Shown: positions 18,713-27,510 of the stretch, in pieces | Position numbering within the stretch: the first letter of the stretch is position 1 | Layout: the number at the start of each line of letters is the position of its first letter | Assembly (NCBI GenBank): GCA_009777095.1 | Contig: WRMN01000001.1 | Span: forward strand, 178,909-242,908 | Source: Bacteroidales bacterium | Lineage (GTDB): Bacteria; Bacteroidota; Bacteroidia; Bacteroidales; UBA932 | Direction: 5' to 3' | DNA length: 64,000 nt | Translations under genes and position numbers: made by a program | The notes under the pieces: generated by a model | Database searches by the model: none | The model's input: only the letters and a program-made list of their open reading frames with translations | Told to the model about the DNA's origin: nothing

Positions 18713-19954
18713 TTACTGTCTTTTAGGCATAATATAAAGCAATAGACAAATCGCTAATAATCCATGAGTTAACAAAGTTGTTGTAAACGCAGTACTATGT
18801 AACGTGAAAACAATTATTATTACAGCAAACATTAAAATTTTTTCGTTAACTCCACGGGAAATAGATGCACAAAATTTAAAAAAAAATGCATATATTAGAG
18901 GGTAAATTATTATTCCAATATATCCAAGATTTAGGTAGGCATCTGCAAACATTCCGTTATTTGCTTGCATATCAGGTTGTCCAAAGTATTCATCACCTAT
19001 GATGTAGTGGAACCCTTGTTGGTAGTAAATCGGGCCATTTTTAGAAATATAATCAAAATAATAGGAATCTAACAATGCTGGCGTATATAATACCCTACGT
19101 ATTATGAGATCATTAACCCAAAAGGTGTTGAATAATTTGATCTCTATAATAGGGGCTATACAAAGCAGTGCAAAACATATCGGTACCCAAAAAGTGATTT
19201 TTTTCTTGTAAATAGCTTGTAGTACTATACCTAAAAGTAATAAAAAGATGGTTGATTTTAATCCATTAATGGAAAAGTTTAAAACGGTCACAAAAACAAT
19301 TAGAAAACATATCCATTTTTTTTTCTCTTGCCAATAATAAACAAACAATAGTGGTAAAACATTTTTTGCCATTGCCAATAAATATCTCAATATAATTGGA
19401 ATATCGAAAGTCTTAGCTTCACTTCGCAGTTCGTACACCGCTATACTTAAATCAAAATGTAATCTAAAATTTGCATAAACACCTGAAATAAAAACGACAA
19501 CGAAGCACGAAAGAATTAAGATAAACTTGAGGAGCCTTTGATTATGGGAGAAATGTAGGGCGCTTTGCTTAAAAATATTTATTCGTAATACTAAAAAAAA
19601 TAGTCCCCAAAATACAATTTCGGCAAGTATAAAATTATTAGTAAACGGTTTACTCGCAATGAGTGAGGTGAGAGGTACAATTCTTAACAAGAATAAAAAT
19701 ACTGCAGCATTCGATATGACAAACTCTTTGCGGCTCGCGAATGGCATTACAGTAAATAAAAATGGAATTAGTAAAAACCAAGAAATATAATAATTTTCAA
19801 CATTATCTGCATAGGTATAACCTGCATAAGAAAAACGTACACTTACGATATTAATATACGTGTAATCTAATAATATGCGATAAGCTATTACCCCCCAAAA
19901 AAATAACAACTTATTCCACATTATGTGAGTACGGTTATAGGTGTTTTCGGACAT
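18713..19954 (-). CDS. Oligosaccharide repeat-unit polymerase (Wzy-like)
   Basis: Many hydrophobic TM segments; position between wzx and glycosyltransferases; GMFADAYLNLGYIGIIIYPLIYAFF pattern. Confidence 0.65.
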   Translation of the reverse strand: MSENTYNRTHIMWNKLLFFWGVIAYRILLDYTYINIVSVRFSYAGYTYADNVENYYISWFLLIPFLFTVMPFASRKEFVISNAAVFLFLLRIVPLTSLIASKPFTNNFILAEIVFWGLFFLVLRINIFKQSALHFSHNQRLLKFILILSCFVVVFISGVYANFRLHFDLSIAVYELRSEAKTFDIPIILRYLLAMAKNVLPLLFVYYWQEKKKWICFLIVFVTVLNFSINGLKSTIFLLLLGIVLQAIYKKKITFWVPICFALLCIAPIIEIKLFNTFWVNDLIIRRVLYTPALLDSYYFDYISKNGPIYYQQGFHYIIGDEYFGQPDMQANNGMFADAYLNLGYIGIIIYPLIYAFFFKFCASISRGVNEKILMFAVIIIVFTLHSTAFTTTLLTHGLLAICLLLYIMPKRQ

Positions 19955-20960
19955 ATTTATTTTTATAAAGAATACTACTTAGAACATATGAACTCAACAA
20001 GACTATTAAAGTAAGAATAAATGGAAAGAAAACTTGTGAAAATTGAAATAGGCTTACAATCATATCAGAGGTTAATAAGCCAATTAGTATGAATTGATGT
20101 AATATATACATCAAAAACGAGTTTGAAGATATTCTATTCATGACCACAGAAAATATATAATTCTTCTCTCGAATTGAAAGCAAAAATATTGTTAATACCC
20201 CTACCATGCCTATAACAAATCTATAAAACCAATGATTAAATGAGACTAAAGCAGTGTTGGCAATTTTTGGAGATAATACTAACTTTATTGAAGAAAATAT
20301 AATAAATGCCATTATATAAATGAGAATTAAAGAAAAAGGTTTTATGTTATAAGAGATCTTTTTCAAGCGGTATTTATTTATGTAGGTAGCTACTCCTATA
20401 AAAAAGAAAAAATAATAAAATAGTATTTGACCAACTCCTCGTGAAATACTGCAAAACATGAATATGAATGATGGAATAACAGTAAAAATTAAATTTAATA
20501 TTAATCTTTTAGTTTTTAAATGTTTAACATGGAACCATCCAATGACATAGATTCCGAATAACATATATAAAAACCATAAATGTCCATATCCATTCATTAA
20601 TAAATTTATTATTACTGAAATAATATCGTCAAGTGGATTTGGTTTGAAAAGTAAATAATATAAAAGGCTCAATATTATACCTGGGACTAACAGCCTTACT
20701 GTTTTTTTTATTATAAAAGTTTTAAATTTAACTTCTTTGCCATGGGCCATTAAGTATCCTGATATAAAGACAAATAGTGGTAATGCAAGATAAGTTGTTA
20801 GGGGATTCACTCCTTCGTATATTTTATAGCATATACTATTAACATGATCATTAATTGGAATCCAATCATCGTACATTCCAAAGCAGTGCCCGACCACTAT
20901 ACATAGTGTTGCGATAGCTCTTAACCAAACTATTTCTTCTATTTTATCTTTCATATTCAA
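19935..20960 (-). CDS. Membrane acyltransferase (acyltransferase 3 family)
   Basis: WLRAIATLCIVVGHCFG..., PLFVFISGYLMAHG, HLWFLYMLFGIYV. Confidence 0.88.
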   Translation of the reverse strand: MNMKDKIEEIVWLRAIATLCIVVGHCFGMYDDWIPINDHVNSICYKIYEGVNPLTTYLALPLFVFISGYLMAHGKEVKFKTFIIKKTVRLLVPGIILSLLYYLLFKPNPLDDIISVIINLLMNGYGHLWFLYMLFGIYVIGWFHVKHLKTKRLILNLIFTVIPSFIFMFCSISRGVGQILFYYFFFFIGVATYINKYRLKKISYNIKPFSLILIYIMAFIIFSSIKLVLSPKIANTALVSFNHWFYRFVIGMVGVLTIFLLSIREKNYIFSVVMNRISSNSFLMYILHQFILIGLLTSDMIVSLFQFSQVFFPFILTLIVLLSSYVLSSILYKNKYVRKHL

Positions 20961-21004
20961 TTAAACATTTAATCTCTTTTGTCTACTTAAGTTCATGGCA
21001 AAAT

Positions 21005-22273
21005 TTAATTTTTGTTGATAAATACTAAATGATATGTCAATAATCTGATTATGCTTATAACTAATTGGGATAAAATTAACATATATGCTCCATTTATTAC
21101 ATTATTGCTAATTAATAAAAAAGCTAAAACTAAAGTTAGTATATTAAAAGATGCGCTTAAATAGAAATGTATCCAAATTTTGTTCATAGATATATAGTTC
21201 TGTATATAGAGGGTCTGCATTGCAGTGAAGATAGTTGTAAACACAGAAATATTTAAAATTAATGGCAACCTAATGAAACTTTCTCCATAAAAAGAAGAAA
21301 TAAAATCTGCAAATATAAATACAATTAGACAGGGAATAAGTGTGGAAATGAAACTAACAAAAAGCATTCTTTTAAATATTATTTTATGTTGGGTTATGTT
21401 ATCATTAGTGCCAGAAAGATGAGATAAAGCAACATTTTTTAAAATACCTGGAATAAACAAAATAATACCTGACCATTGTATTGCAGCAGAGTACAAGCCA
21501 ACTTCACCGTAATTTGATAATTTCACTAATATTGCAATGCAAAGCCAATGCGTAATGGAGTATACACCTTCTTGTAATGTTATTGGGAGTGAAAACAAAA
21601 GTAATTGTTTTACTATATTTTCGGTTGACCGCTCTATACGAGAATAGGGTTGTAATTTTTTTCTCACAATAATATTATTCAAGACACAATTAAGAATTGT
21701 GGCAATCAATAAGGCCGATAATGCACCTTCAATTTCCCAAAAATATGTTAATATAACGCTTAAAACGAAAGTAGTAATACCAACTATTCCCTTGTTTATT
21801 GCTATGGACTTAAATTCGTTGAATCCAGCAAGAATTCCAATTTGTACAGTTGATAAAGCGTTAAAAATAATAATGACGGCAAAAATTCGTAACGATAGCG
21901 ACAAATGTACCGCATTCAGATATGTAGCAACATGTTTGGAAAAAAAAAACAGAAATAGTGCAAACAACGTACTTGTAACGAGGGTGATATTAATACTACT
22001 AAAAGTAATCTGTCGTATACATTGGTTAGCCTTATTTTTCGATTCTGCCACGAATTTAGTTACAGTATATCCAAGTCCAAAGGTAGAGAAAACGGCAATA
22101 TTCAACAGTGTAGATTTTATCATTCCATATTCGCCGTAAATATCTTTTCCCAAAAAACGTGCTACAATAATTCCGGCAATCAAAGCTAATCCATACCCTG
22201 TTGTATTTCCAAGCAAAGACCAAAGAGAATCTTTAAAAAGTGAACTTTCTTTTAATTTATGTATATATTCCAT
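21005..22273 (-). CDS. Polysaccharide flippase (Wzx-like)
   Basis: LWSLLGNTTGYGLALIAGIIVARFLGKDIYGEYGMIKS; multiple TM helices. Confidence 0.85.
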   Translation of the reverse strand: MEYIHKLKESSLFKDSLWSLLGNTTGYGLALIAGIIVARFLGKDIYGEYGMIKSTLLNIAVFSTFGLGYTVTKFVAESKNKANQCIRQITFSSINITLVTSTLFALFLFFFSKHVATYLNAVHLSLSLRIFAVIIIFNALSTVQIGILAGFNEFKSIAINKGIVGITTFVLSVILTYFWEIEGALSALLIATILNCVLNNIIVRKKLQPYSRIERSTENIVKQLLLFSLPITLQEGVYSITHWLCIAILVKLSNYGEVGLYSAAIQWSGIILFIPGILKNVALSHLSGTNDNITQHKIIFKRMLFVSFISTLIPCLIVFIFADFISSFYGESFIRLPLILNISVFTTIFTAMQTLYIQNYISMNKIWIHFYLSASFNILTLVLAFLLISNNVINGAYMLILSQLVISIIRLLTYHLVFINKN

Positions 22274-22384
22274 CTTTTTCTCATCGTTTTATAATGCTCA
22301 CCAAACTTTAAGACACATCTTCAATCGTTATTTGCGTATGGTTTTTAATCAGCGATAGAATTTCCGAGCTTTCTTTGGTAACTA

Positions 22385-22609
22385 TCATGGCTAACACATC
22401 TCTTGTAACAAAAGGATTTATCGTTGTTGTTTCTAAAATTTTGTGTTAGTTAATGTTTATTTTTTTAGTTCCTTTTCAGTAGCCGTACTTATCTTTTAAT
22501 TTGCTATAAGCAAATTTTTATCTGAATATCTGCCAAACTCAAATAATCACGGTGGATAATAGTGTTTAAAACCAATTTCCACAGTGCATATTTTTCCCCA
22601 TCCGTTTCA
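22385..22609 (-). pseudogene. Degenerate fragment of an AlbA_2/HATPase_c_4-type ATP-binding regulator
   Basis: Minus strand reads ...ETDGEKYALWKLVLNTIIHRDYLSLADIQIKI... then TTTINPFVTRDVLAMIV, interrupted by stops; HRDY...IQIKI is typical of this family. Confidence 0.6.
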
Positions 22610-22693
22610 TTAAACTTCTTTTAGCTTATACATAAACTCAGTATTCAGTTGCAAATTCTTAAACTCCTTGTGTGTCATCGCTATTAACACTTT
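22610..22693 (-). pseudogene. 3' remnant of a second UDP-sugar dehydrogenase gene
   Basis: KVLIAMTHKEFKNLQLNTEFMYKLKEV*, matching the C-terminus of the intact gene at 24740..25978 (VVAVGHKEFKGLNLNSELVYKLKEV*). Confidence 0.8.
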
Positions 22694-22745
22694 CATCATC
22701 TTACTTTATTACTTTTGTGTTAATTTTTAATATTCTATTGTAATG

Positions 22746-22812
22746 CATTGACCTGCAATTACGTGTGAGCGTTAAGCATTACTGCTCATCTTTTTACTAT
22801 TTTTCAGTAGCC
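22746..22812. repeat. 67-bp direct repeat, copy 1 (copy 2 at 24381..24447)
   Basis: cattgacctgcaattacgtgtgagcgttaagcattactgctcatctttttactatttttcagtagcc, a few mismatches from copy 2. Confidence 0.85.
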
Positions 22813-23001
22813 TCTTGTTTTGCCTTCCCGCTCAATAACTCCTTTCTTTTTCAAACTATCTAAATGCTTCGATACTGCTTTCTCTTTTGTTTTTTCAATC
22901 GCATCATCTTTGTCTATTTTCGGATAATTAAACGTAACAAGCGAAAAGGCAAGTGTGTTATTAAACACCACTTTTTTATGCGCTTCCTTCTCCCATTTCA
23001 A
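22804..23001 (-). pseudogene. Winged-helix C-terminal fragment truncated by nonsense codon
   Basis: ...KAVSKHLDSLKKKGVIEREGKTRGY* where the paralogous tail reads GGYWKIVKR; TGG to TGA at the Trp codon. Confidence 0.55.
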
Positions 23002-23099
23002 CCTACCATTTCTTCACTCCAAAGAAATTCGCGCAAGGGCTTTCCGCTACCCCAAAGTTCTACGCGGTCGGCAAGAATGCCGTGTTTTTCAAGTGTTTG
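22998..23099 (-). pseudogene. C-terminal-region fragment of GDP-L-fucose synthase
   Basis: Minus strand reads QTLEKHGILADRVELWGSGKPLREFLWSEEMVG*, resembling the VxxWGxGxPxREFLxxEDMA motif of Fcl/WcaG. Confidence 0.65.
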
Positions 23100-24228
23100 C
23101 AAAATAATCTTCTGTCAGCCACAATTTAAAAATCGGGTCTAAAATTTCAACTTTGTTAGCAGAAATATCTATAATTTCGCGCGAAATAAGCGCATTTTTT
23201 ATGTTTTTTAAGTTAGCAGAACTTCCCAAACGATATTTTTGCAGATTTTCCTGCGAGGAAAACGCCGTTTCGCCGTCAAGTACCGCTTTTAAGAAATTTA
23301 TTTGCGTGGCGGTCATTGTTTCAATTTGACCAACAAAAAGCAAACTTAACTGATTTTTAATGCTTTGTAACGATTCGTCAATTATGGTTTTTGAACAACT
23401 TGTTTTCGTTCTCAACCACGATTGTTGAGCAAGTTGCTGCACATAATAAGAATGATTATCAACGAGTTGTGCCAAATATTCCGCCTGGTCAATGGTGATT
23501 TTTTTGCCTGTGTCTTCAAAACGTTTTTTGATAAATTCACCCCAATTTTTGTTGCTGATTTTTTCCAAAAACATAATATCGCCAAACTTATAAAACGGCA
23601 TTGAGGCATTTGAAAAAATATCTAAAAGCATTGTCCGCTTGCTTCCGTAGAGGCAATAAGCAACATTATGGTGGTGTTGCCAATGTGAGCGCAATTTTCG
23701 CTGAAAGGCCAAACTTTCCGAAAAATCGCCAATCGACTGAAATTCATCTATACATACTATTACCTTGATATTCTTCGCTTTAGCTATAGTTTGAGGCAAA
23801 TCTAAAATCTCATCGGGGCTTTTTTGCAAGGCCCCCCAATTTACACCAAACGAAATTTCGGCGTGAGCATCCGGCGAAAAAGTAATTTTTGGCAATAAAT
23901 GAGATAAAAATGCTTTTGCATTTTCCGCCATCTCTTCCCAGCGGTTTGATGTGCCTTTTAATATTCCTTTTGCAAAATGTTCATAAAACTCATTTTCATC
24001 ACGAACATTAAAAATATCAAGCACGCAAACCTTAATATCTTTGTTTTCTGTCCGAATTTTTTCTACAACATTTTCCACAAGCGATGTTTTTCCCCAACGT
24101 CTCGGTGAAATAATCGTTGTATTTACCAATGATTTAAAGTTTCTTTCAAGACGTTTTGTTTCATCTTTTCTGTCTGTAAAATTCAGAGAATCAGACGATT
24201 TTCCATATATAAAAGGCATTTTTTTCAT
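23089..24228 (-). CDS. AAA/P-loop ATPase (archaeal ATPase-like)
   Basis: NFTDRKDETKRLERNFKSLVNTTIISPRRWGKTSLVENV, VIVCIDEFQSIG. Confidence 0.85.
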   Translation of the reverse strand: MKKMPFIYGKSSDSLNFTDRKDETKRLERNFKSLVNTTIISPRRWGKTSLVENVVEKIRTENKDIKVCVLDIFNVRDENEFYEHFAKGILKGTSNRWEEMAENAKAFLSHLLPKITFSPDAHAEISFGVNWGALQKSPDEILDLPQTIAKAKNIKVIVCIDEFQSIGDFSESLAFQRKLRSHWQHHHNVAYCLYGSKRTMLLDIFSNASMPFYKFGDIMFLEKISNKNWGEFIKKRFEDTGKKITIDQAEYLAQLVDNHSYYVQQLAQQSWLRTKTSCSKTIIDESLQSIKNQLSLLFVGQIETMTATQINFLKAVLDGETAFSSQENLQKYRLGSSANLKNIKNALISREIIDISANKVEILDPIFKLWLTEDYFANT

Positions 24229-24281
24229 ATCACAAAAAATATTTTTGCAAAATTACAAAATATTTTTCAACTAATCAAATT

Positions 24282-24326
24282 ATTTGTAATAAGTTTATTT
24301 GTAATAAGTTTATTTGTAATAAGTTT
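24282..24326. repeat. Three exact tandem 15-bp repeats (atttgtaataagttt) upstream of the ATPase gene
   Basis: Direct reading: atttgtaataagttt x3. Confidence 0.95.
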
Positions 24327-24344
24327 GTTTTTCTACAAAAAAGG

Positions 24345-24374
24345 TGATTTCTCTCTTTGGTCGAAATGACGACT
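24345..24374. repeat. REP-like short palindromic repeat (gatttctctctttggtcgaaatgacg)
   Basis: ATTTC...GAAAT arms followed by GACG; same architecture as the element at 49000. Confidence 0.45.
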
Positions 24375-24380
24375 CGTTTC

Positions 24381-24447
24381 CATTGACCTGCAATTATGTG
24401 TGAGCGTTAAACATTACTGCTCATCTTTTCACTATTTTCCAGTAGCC
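24381..24447. repeat. 67-bp direct repeat, copy 2
   Basis: See 22746..22812. Confidence 0.85.
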
Positions 24448-24739
24448 GCCTTTGTCGGGGCCAATGCGTTCAATTAGGCCCTTGGCTTTGAGTTTAGAGA
24501 TGTTTTCTTTTATTTTACTTAAAGAAATTCCAACTATCTTGCCCAATTCATCTCTTGTAACAAAAGGATTTATCGTTATTGTATCTAAGATCTTGTGTTG
24601 ATTAAGTGTTATTTTTTCAGGCCCCTTTTCAGGCCCCTTTTCAGGCCCCTTTTCAGTAGCAGTACTTATTTTTTGTTCGCTATAAGAAACTGTTGCTTTC
24701 CTTTGAGCATCTATGCGATTTTTGCCTCCAGCCGTTTCA
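24421..24739 (-). pseudogene. C-terminal fragment of an AlbA_2/HATPase_c_4-type regulator with EKGP tandem repeat and winged helix
   Basis: FDETAGGKNRIDAQRKATVSYSEQKISTATEKGPEKGPEKGPEKITLNQHKILDTITINPFVTRDELGKIVGISLSKIKENISKLKAKGLIERIGPDKGGYWKIVKR*; no ATP-binding domain upstream. Confidence 0.65.
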
Positions 24740-25978
24740 TCAAACTTCCTTTAGCTTGTACACCAGTTCACTATTTAAATTCAATCCTTTAAACTCTTTA
24801 TGCCCTACCGCTACAACTGCCGCATCAAACTTGCCTTCCGGAATTTTGGTCAGGATATTCAGTCCGTATTCGTGCTTCACCTCTTCGGGATTAGCCCATG
24901 GGTCATAAACCGTTACATTGATTTCATACTCTTCCAAATGCCGAATCAGATCAACTACTTTGCTGTTACGGATATCGGGACAGTTCTCCTTAAAAGTAAT
25001 ACCTAGGACTAAGGTATTAGCCCCTTTCACTCCAATCCCCTTTTTAATCATTTGCTTCACTACCTGTGAGGCAACATATTCAGCCATGCTGTCGTTCATC
25101 CGCCGGCCGGCAAGGATAATTTCCGGATGATAGCCGTACTCTTGCGCCTTTTGCGCTAAATAGTAGGGATCAACACCAATACAATGTCCTCCTACCAATC
25201 CGGGTTTAAAGGGTAAGAAATTCCATTTTGTTCCGGCGGCTTCCAATACAGCATTAGTAGGTATATCCATCCTGTCGAAAATTTTCTTCAGTTCATTTAC
25301 AAAAGCAATATTAATGTCGCGTTGCGAATTTTCAATCACTTTGGCCGCTTCGGCTACCTTGATAGTTGGGGCTAAATGAGTTCCGGCCGTGATCACGGAG
25401 CGGTAGAGGGCATCAACTTTTTCCCCAATTTCAAGCGTAGATCCGGAGGTAACTTTCTTTATCTTTTCAACGGTATGCTCTTTGTCTCCCGGATTAATCC
25501 GCTCCGGCGAGTAGCCGGCAAAGAAATCAATATTATATTTCAAGCCCGAAGCGCTTTCCACCACTGGAATGCAATCTTCCTCAGTAGCTCCCGGATAAAC
25601 TGTTGATTCATAAATCACAATATCGCCTTTCTTGATCACTTTTCCTACTGCTTCGCTCGCCTTGAACAGGGGGGTCAAGTCGGGTCGATTGTTTTTATCT
25701 ACCGGAGTGGGAACGGTTATGATGTAATAATAACAATCGCGGATATCTTCTGAATTACATGAACAGAACAATCCGGGAGAGTTGTTGGCATTGCCTTTTA
25801 GCACAGCGCGAAGTAGCTCTTCCTCTACCTCCAGAGTGGAGTCAATGCCCTTCATCAATTCGTCTACACGGTTTTTATTAATATCAAAACCAACAACAGG
25901 GTGTTTTGTGGCAAACAAGCGTGCCAAAGGCAACCCTACATAACCTAATCCAATGATTGCGATTTTTGTGTTATTCAT
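24740..25978 (-). CDS. Nucleotide sugar (UDP-HexNAc) dehydrogenase (WbpO/TviB family)
   Basis: IAIIGLGYVGLPLARLFATKHPVVGFDIN, FVNELKKIFDRM, KPGLVGGHCIGVDPYYL; start placed at MNNTKI. Confidence 0.93.
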   Translation of the reverse strand: MNNTKIAIIGLGYVGLPLARLFATKHPVVGFDINKNRVDELMKGIDSTLEVEEELLRAVLKGNANNSPGLFCSCNSEDIRDCYYYIITVPTPVDKNNRPDLTPLFKASEAVGKVIKKGDIVIYESTVYPGATEEDCIPVVESASGLKYNIDFFAGYSPERINPGDKEHTVEKIKKVTSGSTLEIGEKVDALYRSVITAGTHLAPTIKVAEAAKVIENSQRDINIAFVNELKKIFDRMDIPTNAVLEAAGTKWNFLPFKPGLVGGHCIGVDPYYLAQKAQEYGYHPEIILAGRRMNDSMAEYVASQVVKQMIKKGIGVKGANTLVLGITFKENCPDIRNSKVVDLIRHLEEYEINVTVYDPWANPEEVKHEYGLNILTKIPEGKFDAAVVAVGHKEFKGLNLNSELVYKLKEV

Positions 25979-25990
25979 GTAATGCATTTA

Positions 25991-26962
25991 TTATAAATTA
26001 TCCCGGTACCAACTGAGGGCTTCTTTCAGGCCTCGCCGCGCAGAGTATTGCGGATTATAACCTAAGAGGCGCCTGGCCTTATCAATACAGGCTAAGGAGT
26101 GCGGAATGTCGCCGGAGCGGTTGGGGCCATGGATGACTTCTATATTAGTAACTTCTGAGTCAAAGGCCGATAGATATTCCTTCAGATATTGCACCAATTG
26201 ATTCAAATTGGTACGTTCGCCATAAGCTATATTATAGACAGTATTTACTGCCTGAGGATTTTCTGTTGTGATGGCTAAATAGTTAGCTTGTATCACATTG
26301 TCGATATAGGTGAAATCGCGCGAATATTCGCCATCGCCGTTAATTACCGGCGATTCGCGCCGCATCAGTTGCATTACAAACTTAGGAATCACGGCGGCAT
26401 AAGCTCCATTAGGGTCCTGCCTGCGGCCGAAAACATTGAAATAGCGCAGGCCTATACATTCTATCCCATAGCTGCGGGCAAAGACGTCGGCATACAGTTC
26501 ATTTACATATTTGGTAATAGCGTAAGGCGACAAGGGTTTTCCGATGAGGTCTTCTACCTTGGGCAGACTTGCCGAATCGCCATAGGTAGAAGAGCTGGCC
26601 GCATAAACAAAGCGTTTTACTTTGGCAGCGCAAGCTGTAGCCAAGATGTTAAGGAAGCCTGAGATGTTAACCTCGTTGGTAGTAAACGGATCTTTAATGG
26701 AGCGCGGCACCGAGCCTAAGGCTGCTTGATGCAACACATAATCTGCCCCTTCGCAGGCTTTCCGGCAATCGTCGAGATTGCGAATATCGCCGACAATAAG
26801 CCTGAATCGGGGATTATGCTTAAAACTTATCAGGTTTTCTTCTTTACCGGTAGCAAAGTTATCCATACAGGTTACCTCATAGCCCATATCCAAGAGGTAT
26901 TCGCAAAGATTGGAGCCTATAAATCCTGCTCCACCGGTGATTAATATTTTTTTCTTAGTCAT
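25991..26962 (-). CDS. NAD-dependent epimerase (WbpP/TviC, UDP-GlcNAc(A) 4-epimerase family)
   Basis: ILITGGAGFIGSNLCEYL, YAASSSTYGDS, SPYAITKYVNELYA; start placed at MTKKKI. Confidence 0.92.
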   Translation of the reverse strand: MTKKKILITGGAGFIGSNLCEYLLDMGYEVTCMDNFATGKEENLISFKHNPRFRLIVGDIRNLDDCRKACEGADYVLHQAALGSVPRSIKDPFTTNEVNISGFLNILATACAAKVKRFVYAASSSTYGDSASLPKVEDLIGKPLSPYAITKYVNELYADVFARSYGIECIGLRYFNVFGRRQDPNGAYAAVIPKFVMQLMRRESPVINGDGEYSRDFTYIDNVIQANYLAITTENPQAVNTVYNIAYGERTNLNQLVQYLKEYLSAFDSEVTNIEVIHGPNRSGDIPHSLACIDKARRLLGYNPQYSARRGLKEALSWYRDNL

Positions 26963-27076
26963 GTTATTTCTTACATAATATCTTAGCAGTTTCATTTTGA
27001 AGATTATATGCTAAGACTATAAAACTCCGTCAGGTCACTCCCATAAGAGCAACTATTTATCGGAAAAATATATGAT

Positions 27077-27120
27077 GTAGAGACAAATTGCAATCTAAGA
27101 CGCATGCAATACGTCTCTAC
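27077..27120. repeat. REP-like element bounded by GTAGAGAC/GTCTCTAC inverted repeat
   Basis: gtagagacaaattgcaatctaagacgcatgcaatacgtctctac; 8-bp perfect arms. Confidence 0.65.
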
Positions 27121-27510
27121 TTATGCTATTAACAAATCGCCTAACAGGCTCTTTACCTCTTTCCAGTCCACATGCGGACGGCTGCCGTCTTCGGGATATA
27201 CCAGCGGGCATCCCAAAGCAGCATCATCAATATATAGTTCACCGTAAGCCTTAGGCGAAGTTGTCCACTGTCTTTGTGTGGGATTGGTCTGAATCCCATA
27301 GAGCGGAATACTGTGTTCGCGGAACCAGTTAACAGCATCCGTTAAGTAAAGTTGTCCGTTTTTCGGATTATCGGAGCGCATAGTGAAAAGAATAAGTCGA
27401 TGGCCTGCGCCAACTAAGGCACGTAAAACCTCGGCGGCGCCAATTTCGCGCCCAACAACCGGATATTCGTGCGTTACGCAAGTCCCATCAAAATCAACCA
27501 CTATGTACAT
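27121..27510 (-). CDS. HAD-like hydrolase
   Basis: YIVVDFDGTCVTHEYPVVGREIGAAEVLRALVGAGHRLILFTMRSD. Confidence 0.75.
   Translation of the reverse strand: MYIVVDFDGTCVTHEYPVVGREIGAAEVLRALVGAGHRLILFTMRSDNPKNGQLYLTDAVNWFREHSIPLYGIQTNPTQRQWTTSPKAYGELYIDDAALGCPLVYPEDGSRPHVDWKEVKSLLGDLLIA

Noticed and set aside
24282-24326. Possibility that the 15-bp tandem repeats are a CRISPR array
   Set aside because: No spacers between the repeats, unit too short, no cas genes in the window.
24595-24792. 65-aa plus-strand ORF with FRPLFRPLFRPLF repeat
   Set aside because: Antisense of the EKGP repeat in the regulator fragment.
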